64,000 nt of DNA from Variovorax sp. CAN15 (lineage in GTDB: Bacteria; Pseudomonadota; Gammaproteobacteria; Burkholderiales; Burkholderiaceae_C). Position numbers and translations under genes: made by a program. Positions 32,039 through 40,721 of the stretch are shown one piece after another (the first letter of the stretch is position 1; every line of letters begins with the position of its first letter). The notes beneath the pieces were generated by a model. It saw nothing but the letters and a program-made list of their open reading frames with translations, was not told where the DNA came from and searched no databases. Location of the stretch: contig NZ_JASMRZ010000003.1 of NCBI RefSeq assembly GCF_030462475.1, positions 110,886-174,885 on the forward strand, given 5' to 3'.

Positions 32039-33169
32039 GTGCATCGGCTGGTTGTTTTCGTGGTGCCGGTGTTCGCGCTGCTCATGGCGTGCGAGTTCGC
32101 CTGGGGCTGGCTCAAGCGGCGCAACACCTACCGCTTCAGCGACACCATCGGCAGCCTCAGCCAGGGGCTACTGAGCCAGGCGCTCTCGGTGTGCACGCAG
32201 CTCTTCCAGATCGGCCTGTACGCACTGGTCTATCCGCTGGTCGCGATCTGGACGCGGCCCGCCTTCTGGGACAGCGCCATGGGCTGGATCGCCGCGGTGC
32301 TGCTGTTCGACTTCTTCGACTACTGGCTGCATCGCGCCGGGCACGAGTCGGCCGTGTTCTGGGCCGCCCACTCGGTACACCACCAGAGCCAGCACTTCAA
32401 CTTCTCCACCGCACTGCGGCAGGAAAGCACGGTGGCATTTCTCGGCTGGGCCTTCTACCTGCCGATGGCGGTGATCGGAGTGCCGCCGGAGCAGTTCGGG
32501 CTCGCGGGGCTGATCGTGCTGGTCTACCAGTTCTGGATCCACACCGAGCACATCGGCAAGCTGGGCTGGTTCGACCGCGTGTTCTCCTCGCCTTCGAACC
32601 ACCGCGTGCATCACGCGGTGAACGACCGGTACATCGACCGCAACTACGGCGGCATGCTCGTGGTGTGGGACCGCATGTTCGGCACCTTCGCCGAGGAAAC
32701 CGAACGCTGCGTCTACGGCACGCGCAAGGCGCTCGCCAGCTTCGACCCGATGCGCGCGATCCTCGGCCCCTACATGCCGCTGCTGCGCGACGCCTGGCAC
32801 ACGAAGCGCTGGCAGGACAAGATCGCCGTGTGGCTCAAGCCGCCGGGCTGGCGGCCGGCCGACGTGGCGGCGCGCTTTCCGGAACCCGCGTTCTCGCTGG
32901 AAGAAGCCATGCGCATCCACGCCCCCGTGCTCACGCGAGCGCAGGTCGCCTCGGCCACCCTTCACTTCGCATGCTGGGTCGGCGTGACGCTGGCCTTTCT
33001 CTGGCGCGCGGACGATCTCGCTTTCCGCACAGGGCTGTCGCTTCTCGCACTCTCGGTCGGCGGATTCTGGTCGACAGGCGCGGTACTCGATTCGCGCCTG
33101 CGTCTGCGATGGGCGTGGTGCGCACAAGCGGCACTTCTCGCCATCTCGGCGGTACTGCTCTTCGGCTGA
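32039..33169 (+). CDS. Sterol desaturase/fatty acid hydroxylase superfamily membrane protein
   Basis: A 376-residue di-iron membrane enzyme. The histidine clusters HRAGH (about residue 101), HSVHHQS (about 114) and HRVHHAVND (about 191) with a central HTEH (about 173) form the diiron site of the family. About six hydrophobic helices are seen, including two after residue 305 beyond the usual catalytic core. The predicted start is GTG at 32039, because the next Met is within the first helix. The gene follows the ketosynthase by 33 bp on the same strand, so hydroxylation or desaturation of the ACP/ketosynthase product is a reasonable guess. Confidence 0.87.
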   Translation: MHRLVVFVVPVFALLMACEFAWGWLKRRNTYRFSDTIGSLSQGLLSQALSVCTQLFQIGLYALVYPLVAIWTRPAFWDSAMGWIAAVLLFDFFDYWLHRAGHESAVFWAAHSVHHQSQHFNFSTALRQESTVAFLGWAFYLPMAVIGVPPEQFGLAGLIVLVYQFWIHTEHIGKLGWFDRVFSSPSNHRVHHAVNDRYIDRNYGGMLVVWDRMFGTFAEETERCVYGTRKALASFDPMRAILGPYMPLLRDAWHTKRWQDKIAVWLKPPGWRPADVAARFPEPAFSLEEAMRIHAPVLTRAQVASATLHFACWVGVTLAFLWRADDLAFRTGLSLLALSVGGFWSTGAVLDSRLRLRWAWCAQAALLAISAVLLFG

Positions 33170-33227
33170 ACGCCGGGCATCCGCCGCCCGCTATGCTCGG
33201 CGCCTTCACCGTTGCAGGGCACCCATC

Positions 33228-33710
33228 ATGCGCAGGCTGGCCACTCCCGAAGACATCGACACCGTCTTCGCCCTCTACATGCACGAGAAGGTCGTGCCCT
33301 ACCTGGGCTACGACCCGATGCCGCTGGAAGACTTCAAGCAGATCTACCGGCAGCTGCTGGATGGCCGCGACTTCTTCGTCTACGAACGCGACGGCCGCAT
33401 CGCCGGCTTCTACCGAGCCTCGCGCTACCCGGGCCGCGTGCGGCATGTGGCCGGCCTGGGCACGCTGGCCGTCGACCCTACGCTGCATGGCCAAGGCATC
33501 GCGCTGGCGATGGTCGCGGATGCGATCGAACGGCTGAAGGCGGACGGCGTCAAGCGCATCGAGCTCATCGTGGAAAGCGACAACGCACCAGCGCTGCGCT
33601 TCTACGAGAAGCTCGGCTTCGAAAGGGAAGGCACGCTGCGCAGGTTCTACAAGCGCGCCTCCGACAAGCAGGCCATCGACGACCACATCATGGCGCTGCT
33701 GTTCGACTGA
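33228..33710 (+). CDS. GNAT-family N-acetyltransferase
   Basis: A 160-residue acetyltransferase. The acetyl-CoA loop is in LGTLAVDPTLHGQGIALAMVADAIERLKADG (about residues 77-107; loop HGQGIA), and motif B is ELIVESDNAPALRFYEKLGFEREGTLRRF (about 112-140), as in RimI/RimL-type or spermidine-type transferases that tolerate peptide or amine substrates. It lies 59 bp after the hydroxylase gene and converges on copA. No specific substrate is indicated. Confidence 0.9.
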   Translation: MRRLATPEDIDTVFALYMHEKVVPYLGYDPMPLEDFKQIYRQLLDGRDFFVYERDGRIAGFYRASRYPGRVRHVAGLGTLAVDPTLHGQGIALAMVADAIERLKADGVKRIELIVESDNAPALRFYEKLGFEREGTLRRFYKRASDKQAIDDHIMALLFD

Positions 33711-33725
33711 ACTTGCGAAGGAGCC

Positions 33726-35969
33726 TCAGGGCTTCCACCGCCGCAGCAGCAGCGCATTGGCCATCACGCTCACGCTCGACAGCGCCATCGCCGCGCCGGC
33801 CACCACCGGGCTCAGCAGGCCGAAGGCCGCGAGCGGAATGCCGGCCACGTTGTAGGCGAAGGCCCAGAACAGGTTCTGCCGGATCTTCGCCACCGTGCGG
33901 CCCGAAAGCTCCAAGGCCTGCGCGACCAGCGCAAGGTCGCCACGCATCAGCGTGATGCCGGCGGCTTCCATCGCCACGTCGGTGCCGCCGCCCGAAGGCG
34001 CCATTGCAATGCCGACGTCGGCCGCAGCCAGCGCGGGTGCATCGTTGGCACCGTCACCGATCATCGCGACGACATGCCCGTCGCTTCGCAGCGCCGCGAC
34101 CTGCGCAGCCTTGTCGGCAGGCAGCACATCGGCGCGCACATCCTCGGCCGCGATGCCCAGCCGTGCTGCCATGGCCTGCGCCGCGCGCAGGTTGTCGCCC
34201 GAGATCATCACAACGCGCAGTCCACGTGCACGCAGCGTGCGGATGGCTTCGGCGGCCTGCGGCTTGGGCTCGTCGGCGAAGGCGAGCAGGGCCTGCACAT
34301 GCGCGGCGCCGGCTTCGTCGAAGCGCAGCAGCGCGGAGACCGTCGCGCCCTGCGATTGAAGATGCTCCACTTCCTCCGCGTCGGGTACCGCGTCGAGTTC
34401 GCGGCACCAGCGCAGGCTGGCGATGGCCCACTGACCGCCCTCTACTTCCCCGCGAACGCCACGGCCCGGCGAGGCCTGCATCGCACCCAGCACGGGTACA
34501 TGCAGATTGCGCTGCGCGGCGGCCGACGTCACCGCCTTGGCCAGCGGATGCTCGCTGCCGCCTTGCAGGCTGGCGGCGGTGGCGAGCAGCTGGTCCTGGG
34601 AGACCGAAGCGCCGGCCACGGGCACCAGCGCGGTGAGCACGGGGCGGCCGACGGTCAGCGTGCCAGTCTTGTCGAACGCGGCTGTGTCGACCCGGTGCGC
34701 TATTTCCAGTGCCCGGGCGTCCTTGATGAGCACGCCATGCCGCGCCGCCACGCCAGTACCAGCCATCACCGCCACGGGCGTCGCAAGGCCGAGTGCACAC
34801 GGACAGGCGATGACGAGCACCGCCACCGCATGGATCAGCGCGGTCTCGATGCCGGCACCCGCCACCATCCATCCCGCGAAGGTGACCAGCGCGATCAGCA
34901 GCACCACCGGCACGAACACGGCGGCGACCTTGTCCACCAGACGCTGGATCGGCGCCTTGGCGGCCTGCGCGTCCTCGACCAGGCGGATGATGCGCGCCAG
35001 CACACTCTCGGCGCCGACAGCGCTCACCTCGACGACCATGCGGCCGTCGCCGTTCACCGCGCCGCCGGTCAGCGCATCACCCGGTCCCTTGGTCACCGGC
35101 AGCGGTTCGCCGGTGAGCATGGATTCGTCGACTTCGGAATGCCCTTCCAGCACCTTCGCATCGGCCGGCACGCGCTCGCCGGGCCGCACCGCGAGACGGT
35201 CGCCAACCATCACCTCGGCGAGCGGCACGTCGCTTTCCTTTCCGCGTGCGTCGAGCACGTGCGCCACTTCGGGCCGCAGCTGCTGCAGCGCGCGGATCGC
35301 CGAGGTGGCCTGCCGCTTGGCGCGTGCCTCCAGCCATTTGCCGAGCAGCACCAGCGTGATCACCACCGCCGAGGCCTCGAAGTACAGGTGCGGCACCATG
35401 CCATGGCCCGCATGCTCGCCGGTGGCGGCGCGCCACCAGAGCCAGAGCGAAAGCCCGAAAGCCGCGCTGGTGCCGAGCGCCACCAGCAGGTCCATGTTGC
35501 CGGTGCGCGCCTTCACCGCATGCCAGCCCGCGCGATAGAAACGCGCGCCCAGCCAGAACTGCACCGGCGTCGCGAGCAGCAGCTGCGCCCATGGCGGCAG
35601 CATCCAGTCGAGCCCGAAGAAGCCGCCCAGCATCGGCGCCATCAGCGGGATCGACAGCGCAAGCCCGATCGCGACCGGGGCGAAGCCGGCCCATGGCGAG
35701 AGCCTGGCTTCGTCTGCCGCGCTGCTGGCGGCACGAGGTTCATAGCCGGCGGCGCGCACGGCGCGGCGCAGGCGGACATCGATGTCATCCTCGCCAGAGG
35801 CAACCACGCGGGCCGATTCGGTCGCGAGATTCACGCTCACGTCCTGCACGCCAGGCACGTTCTTCAGGGCACGCTCCACACGCATGACGCAGGAGGCGCA
35901 AGTCATGCCGCCGATGGACAGATCGAGCGTGGCGGTGGCGGGTATTTGCCGGAGCTGAGGTTTTTCCAT
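33726..35969 (-). CDS. copA: Copper-exporting P1B-type ATPase CopA
   Basis: Pumps Cu(I) out of the cytoplasm. The 747-residue protein has one N-terminal metal-binding domain with GGMTCASC (about residues 20-27), eight predicted membrane helices, the transmembrane CPC metal site at Cys389-Pro-Cys391 ([11 protein letters not shown]), the phosphorylation motif DKTGTLT, the P1B-specific SEHPLAKAV histidine motif and the hinge [19 protein letters not shown]. Everything needed for Cu(I) transport is intact. The start codon lies only 6 bp downstream of the -10 of a CueR-type promoter. copZ and cueR lie divergently on the other side of the promoter. Confidence 0.97.
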   Translation of the reverse strand: MEKPQLRQIPATATLDLSIGGMTCASCVMRVERALKNVPGVQDVSVNLATESARVVASGEDDIDVRLRRAVRAAGYEPRAASSAADEARLSPWAGFAPVAIGLALSIPLMAPMLGGFFGLDWMLPPWAQLLLATPVQFWLGARFYRAGWHAVKARTGNMDLLVALGTSAAFGLSLWLWWRAATGEHAGHGMVPHLYFEASAVVITLVLLGKWLEARAKRQATSAIRALQQLRPEVAHVLDARGKESDVPLAEVMVGDRLAVRPGERVPADAKVLEGHSEVDESMLTGEPLPVTKGPGDALTGGAVNGDGRMVVEVSAVGAESVLARIIRLVEDAQAAKAPIQRLVDKVAAVFVPVVLLIALVTFAGWMVAGAGIETALIHAVAVLVIACPCALGLATPVAVMAGTGVAARHGVLIKDARALEIAHRVDTAAFDKTGTLTVGRPVLTALVPVAGASVSQDQLLATAASLQGGSEHPLAKAVTSAAAQRNLHVPVLGAMQASPGRGVRGEVEGGQWAIASLRWCRELDAVPDAEEVEHLQSQGATVSALLRFDEAGAAHVQALLAFADEPKPQAAEAIRTLRARGLRVVMISGDNLRAAQAMAARLGIAAEDVRADVLPADKAAQVAALRSDGHVVAMIGDGANDAPALAAADVGIAMAPSGGGTDVAMEAAGITLMRGDLALVAQALELSGRTVAKIRQNLFWAFAYNVAGIPLAAFGLLSPVVAGAAMALSSVSVMANALLLRRWKP

Positions 35970-35975
35970 GCACCA

Positions 35976-36006
35976 AGGCTAAAGCCTCACACCATGTCAA
36001 GGTCAA
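35976..36006 (-). promoter_or_regulatory. CueR-type promoter of copA with 19-bp spacer
   Basis: On the minus strand: -35 TTGACC (36001-36006), a 19-bp spacer and -10 TAGCCT (35976-35981). The spacer holds an imperfect dyad, ACCTTGACA-TGG-TGTGAGGCT (6 of 9 pairs). Over-long 19-bp spacers with such dyads are the mark of MerR/CueR promoters. Transcription would begin at about the copA start codon. Confidence 0.75.
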
Positions 36007-36136
36007 GCGGAACAATCCAGAACCCCTGTGCTGGACGTTGACATCGTGAGAGGGTTCAAACTGCGGTTTCCCGGGTCGGTTGGCCGACCACTTCCCTTTC
36101 CCACCCATCATTTATCTACTTTCAAGGAGTATCACG

Positions 36137-36331
36137 ATGAGCCAGAAATTCCAGGTCACGGGCATGAGCTGCGGCCATTGCGTGAACGCAGTACAGAACG
36201 CGGTGCAAACGGTGGATCCCGAAGCGCAGGTCACGGTCGACCTGGAAACGGGCCATGTCGACGTGCTGAGCGAACAGCCGCGCAAGGACATCGTGGCCGC
36301 CATCGAGAACGCGGGGTACGCGGTTCAATGA
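36137..36331 (+). CDS. copZ: Copper chaperone CopZ
   Basis: A 64-residue heavy-metal-associated protein with the Cu(I) motif MSCGHC at residues 10-15 in the ferredoxin-like fold (FQVTGMSCGHCVNAVQNAV ... AAIENAGYAVQ). It carries Cu(I) to CopA and to the regulator. AAGGAG lies 7 bases before the ATG. The stop overlaps cueR (ATGA), so chaperone and regulator are co-translated. Confidence 0.94.
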   Translation: MSQKFQVTGMSCGHCVNAVQNAVQTVDPEAQVTVDLETGHVDVLSEQPRKDIVAAIENAGYAVQ

Positions 36332-36729
36332 CGACGGGCCCGGTCAGCATCGGCGAGGCGGCGCAAAGATCGGGCGTGTCGGCCCGCATGGTCCGCCACT
36401 ACGAGGGCCTGGGCCTGTTGCCCGCGGTGGCGCGCACCGAGAGCGGCTACCGCCAGTACGGCGAAGCCGACATCCACACGCTGCGCTTCATCAAGCGCTC
36501 ACGCGACCTCGGCTTCTCGATGGAAGAGATCGCCGAACTGGTCGGGCTATGGAACAACCGGCGCCGCGCCAGCTCGAGCGTGAAGCGCATCGCCGAGAAG
36601 CATCTCGGTGAACTGGAACAGCGCATCGCCGACATGCAGTCCATGCGCAGCACGCTGGCGCACCTGGTGCATTGCTGCCACGGCGACGCGCGCCCCGAGT
36701 GCCCGATCCTCGACGACCTCGCGAAATAG
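36328..36729 (+). CDS. cueR: Copper-responsive MerR-family regulator CueR
   Basis: A 133-residue MerR activator. The helix-turn-helix SIGEAAQRSGVSARMVRHYEGLGLL is at residues 7-31, a dimer helix follows, and the C-terminal metal loop has Cys117 and Cys125 spaced C-X7-C (CHGDARPEC), the spacing of the Cu(I)/Ag(I) site of CueR. It probably activates copA from the 19-bp-spacer promoter and may respond to silver and gold. It overlaps copZ and is followed by a minus-oriented copy of the structured repeat. Confidence 0.95.
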   Translation: MTTGPVSIGEAAQRSGVSARMVRHYEGLGLLPAVARTESGYRQYGEADIHTLRFIKRSRDLGFSMEEIAELVGLWNNRRRASSSVKRIAEKHLGELEQRIADMQSMRSTLAHLVHCCHGDARPECPILDDLAK

Positions 36730-36732
36730 GTA

Positions 36733-36826
36733 CTCCCCCAGGCTTCGCGCACTTCGTGTCGCTGCGCCAACCCCTTCGCCGGGGCCAATACCTGTGGCCC
36801 GGCGAAGCCGGTTCCACGGTGTTCCC
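36733..36826 (-). repeat. Structured ~95-bp dispersed repeat, copy 3
   Basis: On minus it reads from ACACCGTGGAACCGGC to GAAGCCTGGGGGA, with the CCCCGGCGAAGGGG hairpin. It starts 13 bp after the stop of the minus-strand TerB-like gene and fills the gap to the converging cueR gene, whose stop is 4 bp away. It could end transcription from either side. Confidence 0.8.
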
Positions 36827-36838
36827 GGAATAAGTCCT

Positions 36839-37792
36839 TCAAGCGCCGCGCACCAAGGACAAGACCTTGCCCGCATCCAGCGCGCGGGCCTTTTCCTGGA
36901 TGGCGGGCAGATACTGCGTCTGCAGACTCTGCCCTTCCTTCACCACGCCCGAGAACGCGTCCTTCAGCATCTGCGTCGAGAGCGTGCGCCCACCCGCGTA
37001 GTAGCGTTTGGCGACGTGGCCCAGCGCGTAGGTCGACGCGAAACTCATCCCCGAACTCACCGCCTGGTTGCCCAGGCCGCGCAGCAGCCCGCCGCCGACT
37101 TTGCCGAGCAAGCCACCGAGCAGCTTGCGTCCTGCCTGCTCCAGGTACTGCGAGGTCAGGCCCACGCCGACGGTCGCCAGGAAATCCTTGATGTGGCCGC
37201 TGTCGAGCTGGTAGCCATAGGCCTGGCCGATGCGGTAGACCAGCTTCATCTGCAGCGGAATGATCGCCATGGTCGAGAGCGTCTCGGGCAGCAGCTCGAG
37301 CGCGCCGTTCAGGATGGAGGCGTTGAGGATCGACTTGTCCAGCTCCGTCGTGTCGGGGCTCTTCGGCGCTGCGGGCATGGATGCCGGCACCGACGACGCT
37401 GCCACAGTGGCAGCCACCGGCACCGCGGCGATCTCTTCCGCCTTCCGCGAGAAAGCGGCCGCCGAAGCGTCCAGGCCCAGCGAGGTGCGCACGTCCGCCA
37501 GGAACATCCGCTCCGCCTCCGACTGCGCGCCGTCGGCATCGCAGACGCACACAGCCATCTCATAGGCGAGCTGCCTCGATTCCATGCTCTTGAGCTCGCC
37601 CGCCACCGAGGCCAGCGAAACCCGCTTCATCAGCACGTCCTGGTAGAGCGTCGGCAGGTTCAGCCCGTCGGCCTGCCACAGGCCCTCCGCGATGCGCTTG
37701 ATCTCGGCGCGCTCGCGCTCGTGCTTCTCGCCATCGACGAAGGCGGCCAGCAGGCTCAGGGTAACGATCGACTTTGTTTCAGAAGGTGTCAT
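36839..37792 (-). CDS. TerB-like / DUF697-like protein
   Basis: A 317-residue protein with two parts joined by an Ala/Pro-rich linker (about residues 122-150). Residues 1 to about 118 resemble the TerB/TerB-like all-helical metal-binding fold (LSLLAAFVDGEKHERERAEIKRIAE ... AVCVCDADGAQSEAERMFL), with acidic residues at the paired positions. The C-terminal part (about 155-317) has amphipathic/hydrophobic helices with LVYRIGQAYGYQLDSGHIKDFLATVG and a Gly-rich hydrophobic segment, as in DUF697/YcjF-type membrane-associated proteins. A role in envelope stress is possible but not shown. The start at 37792 is chosen by the MTPSETKSIVTLSLLAAF N terminus; upstream lies the putative origin. Confidence 0.72.
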   Translation of the reverse strand: MTPSETKSIVTLSLLAAFVDGEKHERERAEIKRIAEGLWQADGLNLPTLYQDVLMKRVSLASVAGELKSMESRQLAYEMAVCVCDADGAQSEAERMFLADVRTSLGLDASAAAFSRKAEEIAAVPVAATVAASSVPASMPAAPKSPDTTELDKSILNASILNGALELLPETLSTMAIIPLQMKLVYRIGQAYGYQLDSGHIKDFLATVGVGLTSQYLEQAGRKLLGGLLGKVGGGLLRGLGNQAVSSGMSFASTYALGHVAKRYYAGGRTLSTQMLKDAFSGVVKEGQSLQTQYLPAIQEKARALDAGKVLSLVRGA

Positions 37793-37860
37793 GTTCGATA
37801 TTTCCGCAATTTCAATGAGTTGGCGGAGTCGCAGCCGCGGTCCGGAGATTCCGTCAGGCG

Positions 37861-38260
37861 TTCTCCCCACAAACCTTGGGCAACTCTGTGGATAACGTTG
37901 GCACTTCCATGTAGGGGTTCTGCAAGTTGTTGATTTACAAATGAAATCCATGGATTGCCCAAAATTTCAGCAATGAATTTCTACCGGCAAAAACCGCCTT
38001 CGCAGATTTCTGAAGAGCCGTCAAAGGACAAGTCTGGGGACATTTTTTGAACAAACCATGGTTTATCCACAGGCCCGAAGGGTTACCCAATGTTGTCCAT
38101 GTCGCGGGTACAAACCGGAAGCACGGCTGCACACAGTGACGGCGGCATGACAAGTGCTTGTCGCATAACGAAAAAAACGTCATGTCCACAGAGGGATGCG
38201 ACCCTTATCTACTACTACTAATTTGAATAATAAAAACAAGAGATAGGGAACAGGAAAAGC
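37861..38260. other. Candidate chromosomal replication origin oriC
   Basis: A 567-bp gene-free, AT-rich gap. It has two exact DnaA boxes (37887-37895 reverse, 38063-38071 forward), a 7/9 box (38182-38190) then a GC-rich stretch, four CTA triplets (38209-38220) and an AT-rich tract ATTTGAATAATAAAAAC. Box, GC-rich spacer and CTA triplets in that order are the DnaA-trio unwinding arrangement. Two 12-bp perfect palindromes with CCATGG cores (37945-37956, 38053-38064) are also present. ParB-parS genes lie 18-24 kb away, transcribed away from it. dnaA is not in the window, and no gene is visible in the gap. Confidence 0.7.
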
Positions 38261-38359
38261 TGCGCCCGAAAAAAAAGGCCGCGAACGGCCGCGCCGGTCC
38301 CGGATGCCTCGGACGAAACCGGTCCTCCCAGCCTTCCTCCCCCTCGCTAACATTCGCGG

Positions 38360-39151
38360 ATGAGCTTCAAACCCCGGATCCTGATCGCCGAAGACGAGTC
38401 GGGCATCGCCGACACGCTGCAATACGTCCTGAAAAGCGACGGATTCATCCCCGTCTGGTGCGCAACGGCCGAGGAAGCCATCGCCCAGTTCGCGCAGGAG
38501 CCGCCGGCGCTGGCCATCCTGGACATCGGGCTGCCCGATCTCAACGGTTTCGAGCTCTTCAAACGCCTGCAGGCGCTCAATCAGTCCATGGGCGGCCCGG
38601 AGGTGCCCATGGTGTTCCTGACGGCCCGCAGCGACGAAATAGACCGCGTGGTGGGCCTCGAACTGGGCGCCGACGACTACATTGCCAAGCCCTTTTCTCC
38701 ACGAGAGCTCGTCGCCCGGGTACGAACGATCCTGCGGCGCAGCGCCAGAAACGGCTCAGGAGCCCAGCCAGCGGCCGCTGGCGCGAATCACGTGGGGGGG
38801 CATCAAATATCCGCGAACGGCGCTCCTGCGGGCTATCAGCCCCCCGCATCGCCCTTCGCGCTGGACACCGAGCGCATGCAGATCCGTTACTACGGACGGC
38901 TGCTCGAGCTATCGCGCTACGAATACGGCTTGCTGAGATTGCTGGTGCAGCGCCCCGGCCGTGTCTTCACACGCGACGAACTGCTCGAACACGTCTGGGA
39001 CGACTCCAGCGACAGCTTCGACCGCACCGTCGACGCGCACATCAAGACCTTGCGCGCCAAGCTCAAGGCGATCGCGCCGGACGTGGAGCCGATCCGCACG
39101 CTGCGCGGCACCGGCTACGCACTGAACGAAGAACTGCCATCAAAGGCATGA
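38360..39151 (+). CDS. creB: Response regulator CreB
   Basis: CreB is the OmpR-family partner of CreC and binds TTCAC-N6-TTCAC. The 263-residue product has the acidic pair EDE (residues 11-13), phosphoacceptor Asp55 (ILDIGLPDLNG) and the Lys in GADDYIAKPFSPREL. The DNA-binding domain ends with DRTVDAHIKTLRAKLKAI and GTGYALNE. It carries a long low-complexity linker (about residues 130-165, rich in Gly, Ala, Pro) not found in the enterobacterial protein. It borders the putative oriC. In other Proteobacteria CreBC responds to peptidoglycan damage or carbon source and drives creD. Confidence 0.9.
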   Translation: MSFKPRILIAEDESGIADTLQYVLKSDGFIPVWCATAEEAIAQFAQEPPALAILDIGLPDLNGFELFKRLQALNQSMGGPEVPMVFLTARSDEIDRVVGLELGADDYIAKPFSPRELVARVRTILRRSARNGSGAQPAAAGANHVGGHQISANGAPAGYQPPASPFALDTERMQIRYYGRLLELSRYEYGLLRLLVQRPGRVFTRDELLEHVWDDSSDSFDRTVDAHIKTLRAKLKAIAPDVEPIRTLRGTGYALNEELPSKA

Positions 39152-39176
39152 CACCGGCCTTGGCCTGTCTTTTCGC

Positions 39177-39275
39177 GGAATACCGCGGAACCGGCTTTGC
39201 CGGGCCGCTGGTACTGCCCCCGGCGAGGGGGTTGGCGGCCACACGAAGTGGGCAGGCCTGCGGGAGAGCCAGGCT
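39177..39275 (+). repeat. Structured ~95-bp dispersed repeat, copy 4 (between creB and creC)
   Basis: Starts AATACCGCGGAACCGGC, contains CCCCCGGCGAGGGGG, and ends in GAGAGCCAGGCTT next to the creC start. It begins 26 bp after the creB stop and supplies the GGGAGAG sequence that would be the creC ribosome site. The 3' half diverges more from the family (GCAGGCCTGCGGGAGAGC) than in copies 1-3. Confidence 0.75.
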
Positions 39276-40721
39276 TTGACGAGGCGCACCCGGATCTTCA
39301 TCGGCATCCTGCTGATCTACACGGCGGGCATCGCCTTCCTGCTCTACCGCGTCGTCTCCGACATCGATCCGCGCTACCGCGAATCCGCCGAGGAATCGCT
39401 GGTCGAGACCTCGCAGCTCGTGGCCAGCCTGGTCGAGCAGGACGTGATCGCCGGCGCCATCAACACCGCGCGGCTCGAGCCGCTGTTCCGCACGGTCTAC
39501 GCGCGCGAGTTCTCGGCGCAGATATACAACCTGCACAAGAGCCGCGTCGAGCTGCGCGTGTACGTCACCGACCGCAACGGCCGCGTGATGTTCGATTCGC
39601 TCGGCAGGCACCTCGGCGCCGACTATTCGAAGTGGAGCGACGTGAGCCGCACGCTTGCCGGCCTGTACGGCGCGCGCACCTCGCGCGACGTCGACGGCGA
39701 TCCGCGCACTTCGGTCATGTACGTGGGCGCCCCGATCCGCTGGAACAACGAGATCGTCGGCATGGTCAGTGTCGGCAAGCCTGTGCAGAGCTTCGGGCAG
39801 TTCGTGGAGGACGCGCGTGGGCGAACCATCTGGGTCGGCGTGGGCTCGGCGCTGGCGCTGCTGCTGCTCACCTTGATCGTCTCGGTCTGGCTGGTACGGC
39901 CCTTCGGCCTGATCCGCGACTACTGGACCTGGGTGCGCGCCCAGCGCAGCCTGAGCCTTTCACGCATGGCAAGGCGCGCGGTCGACGGCGTGCGCACCGG
40001 CTTCAGCGAAATGCGCGACGCGCTCACCGGGCGCAACTACGTGGCCGACTACGTCCAGACCTTCACGCATGAAGTGAAAAGCCCGCTCTCCGCCATCCGC
40101 GGCGCGGCCGAGCTGCTGCAGGAACCGTCGATGCCGCATCCCGAGCGCGAACGCTTCCTGAAGAACATCGAGCGCGAGACCCAGCGCATCCAGGAAATCG
40201 TCGACCGCATGATGGAGCTCACCGCGCTCGAAACGCGGCGCGCGCTCGATCGCACCGAACCGGTGGCATTGGCCGCGCTGATCGACGACATCGCCACCAG
40301 CGCACAGACAGCGGCAGCCAAGCGCAACATCAGGCTGCTGGTGAACATTCGCAACGAAGCACGCACCGAAGGCGACCCTTTCCTGCTGCGCCGCGCGATC
40401 AGCAACCTGCTCGACAACGCCATCGATTTTTCGCCGCGTGACAGCGAAGTTCTGCTCACGCTGGAAACGACCTCGAAGCTGGCCCGCGTGAGCGTGCGCG
40501 ACCACGGCCCCGGCATTCCGGAGTACGCGCAGGAAAAAGTTTTTGAAAAGTTCTATTCACTCGCCAGGCCGCACAGCCAGAAGAAGAGCACCGGCCTGGG
40601 GCTGGCCTTCGTGAAGGAGATCGCGGCCCTGCACCACGGCCGCATCGACCTGGGTAACGCGTCGCGTGGCGGGGCGGTGGCGACGCTCACGTTGCCGCTG
40701 CTGTCTTCTTCACATCACTGA
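39276..40721 (+). CDS. creC: Sensor histidine kinase CreC
   Basis: A 481-residue inner membrane kinase. Helix 1 is IFIGILLIYTAGIAFLLYRVV (residues 7-27), then a periplasmic domain with the CreC-type opening DIDPRYRESAEESLVETSQLVAS, helix 2 LALLLLTLIVSVWLVRPF (about 190-207), the His box QTFTHEVKSPLSAIRGAAELL (about 264-284) and the ATPase motifs NLLDNAIDFSP, DHGPGIP and STGLGLAFVKEI. The only sensible start is a TTG at 39276: no ATG occurs before the periplasmic domain. The GGGAGAG sequence upstream lies in a dispersed repeat. creD lies 5 kb away on the other strand. Confidence 0.9.
   Translation: MTRRTRIFIGILLIYTAGIAFLLYRVVSDIDPRYRESAEESLVETSQLVASLVEQDVIAGAINTARLEPLFRTVYAREFSAQIYNLHKSRVELRVYVTDRNGRVMFDSLGRHLGADYSKWSDVSRTLAGLYGARTSRDVDGDPRTSVMYVGAPIRWNNEIVGMVSVGKPVQSFGQFVEDARGRTIWVGVGSALALLLLTLIVSVWLVRPFGLIRDYWTWVRAQRSLSLSRMARRAVDGVRTGFSEMRDALTGRNYVADYVQTFTHEVKSPLSAIRGAAELLQEPSMPHPERERFLKNIERETQRIQEIVDRMMELTALETRRALDRTEPVALAALIDDIATSAQTAAAKRNIRLLVNIRNEARTEGDPFLLRRAISNLLDNAIDFSPRDSEVLLTLETTSKLARVSVRDHGPGIPEYAQEKVFEKFYSLARPHSQKKSTGLGLAFVKEIAALHHGRIDLGNASRGGAVATLTLPLLSSSHH

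Noticed and set aside
36074..36089. Palindrome GGTCGG-TTGG-CCGACC upstream of copZ
   Set aside because: It is short and GC-rich, lacks -35/-10 boxes with a 19-bp spacer and is not like the CueR dyad, so I do not call it an operator.
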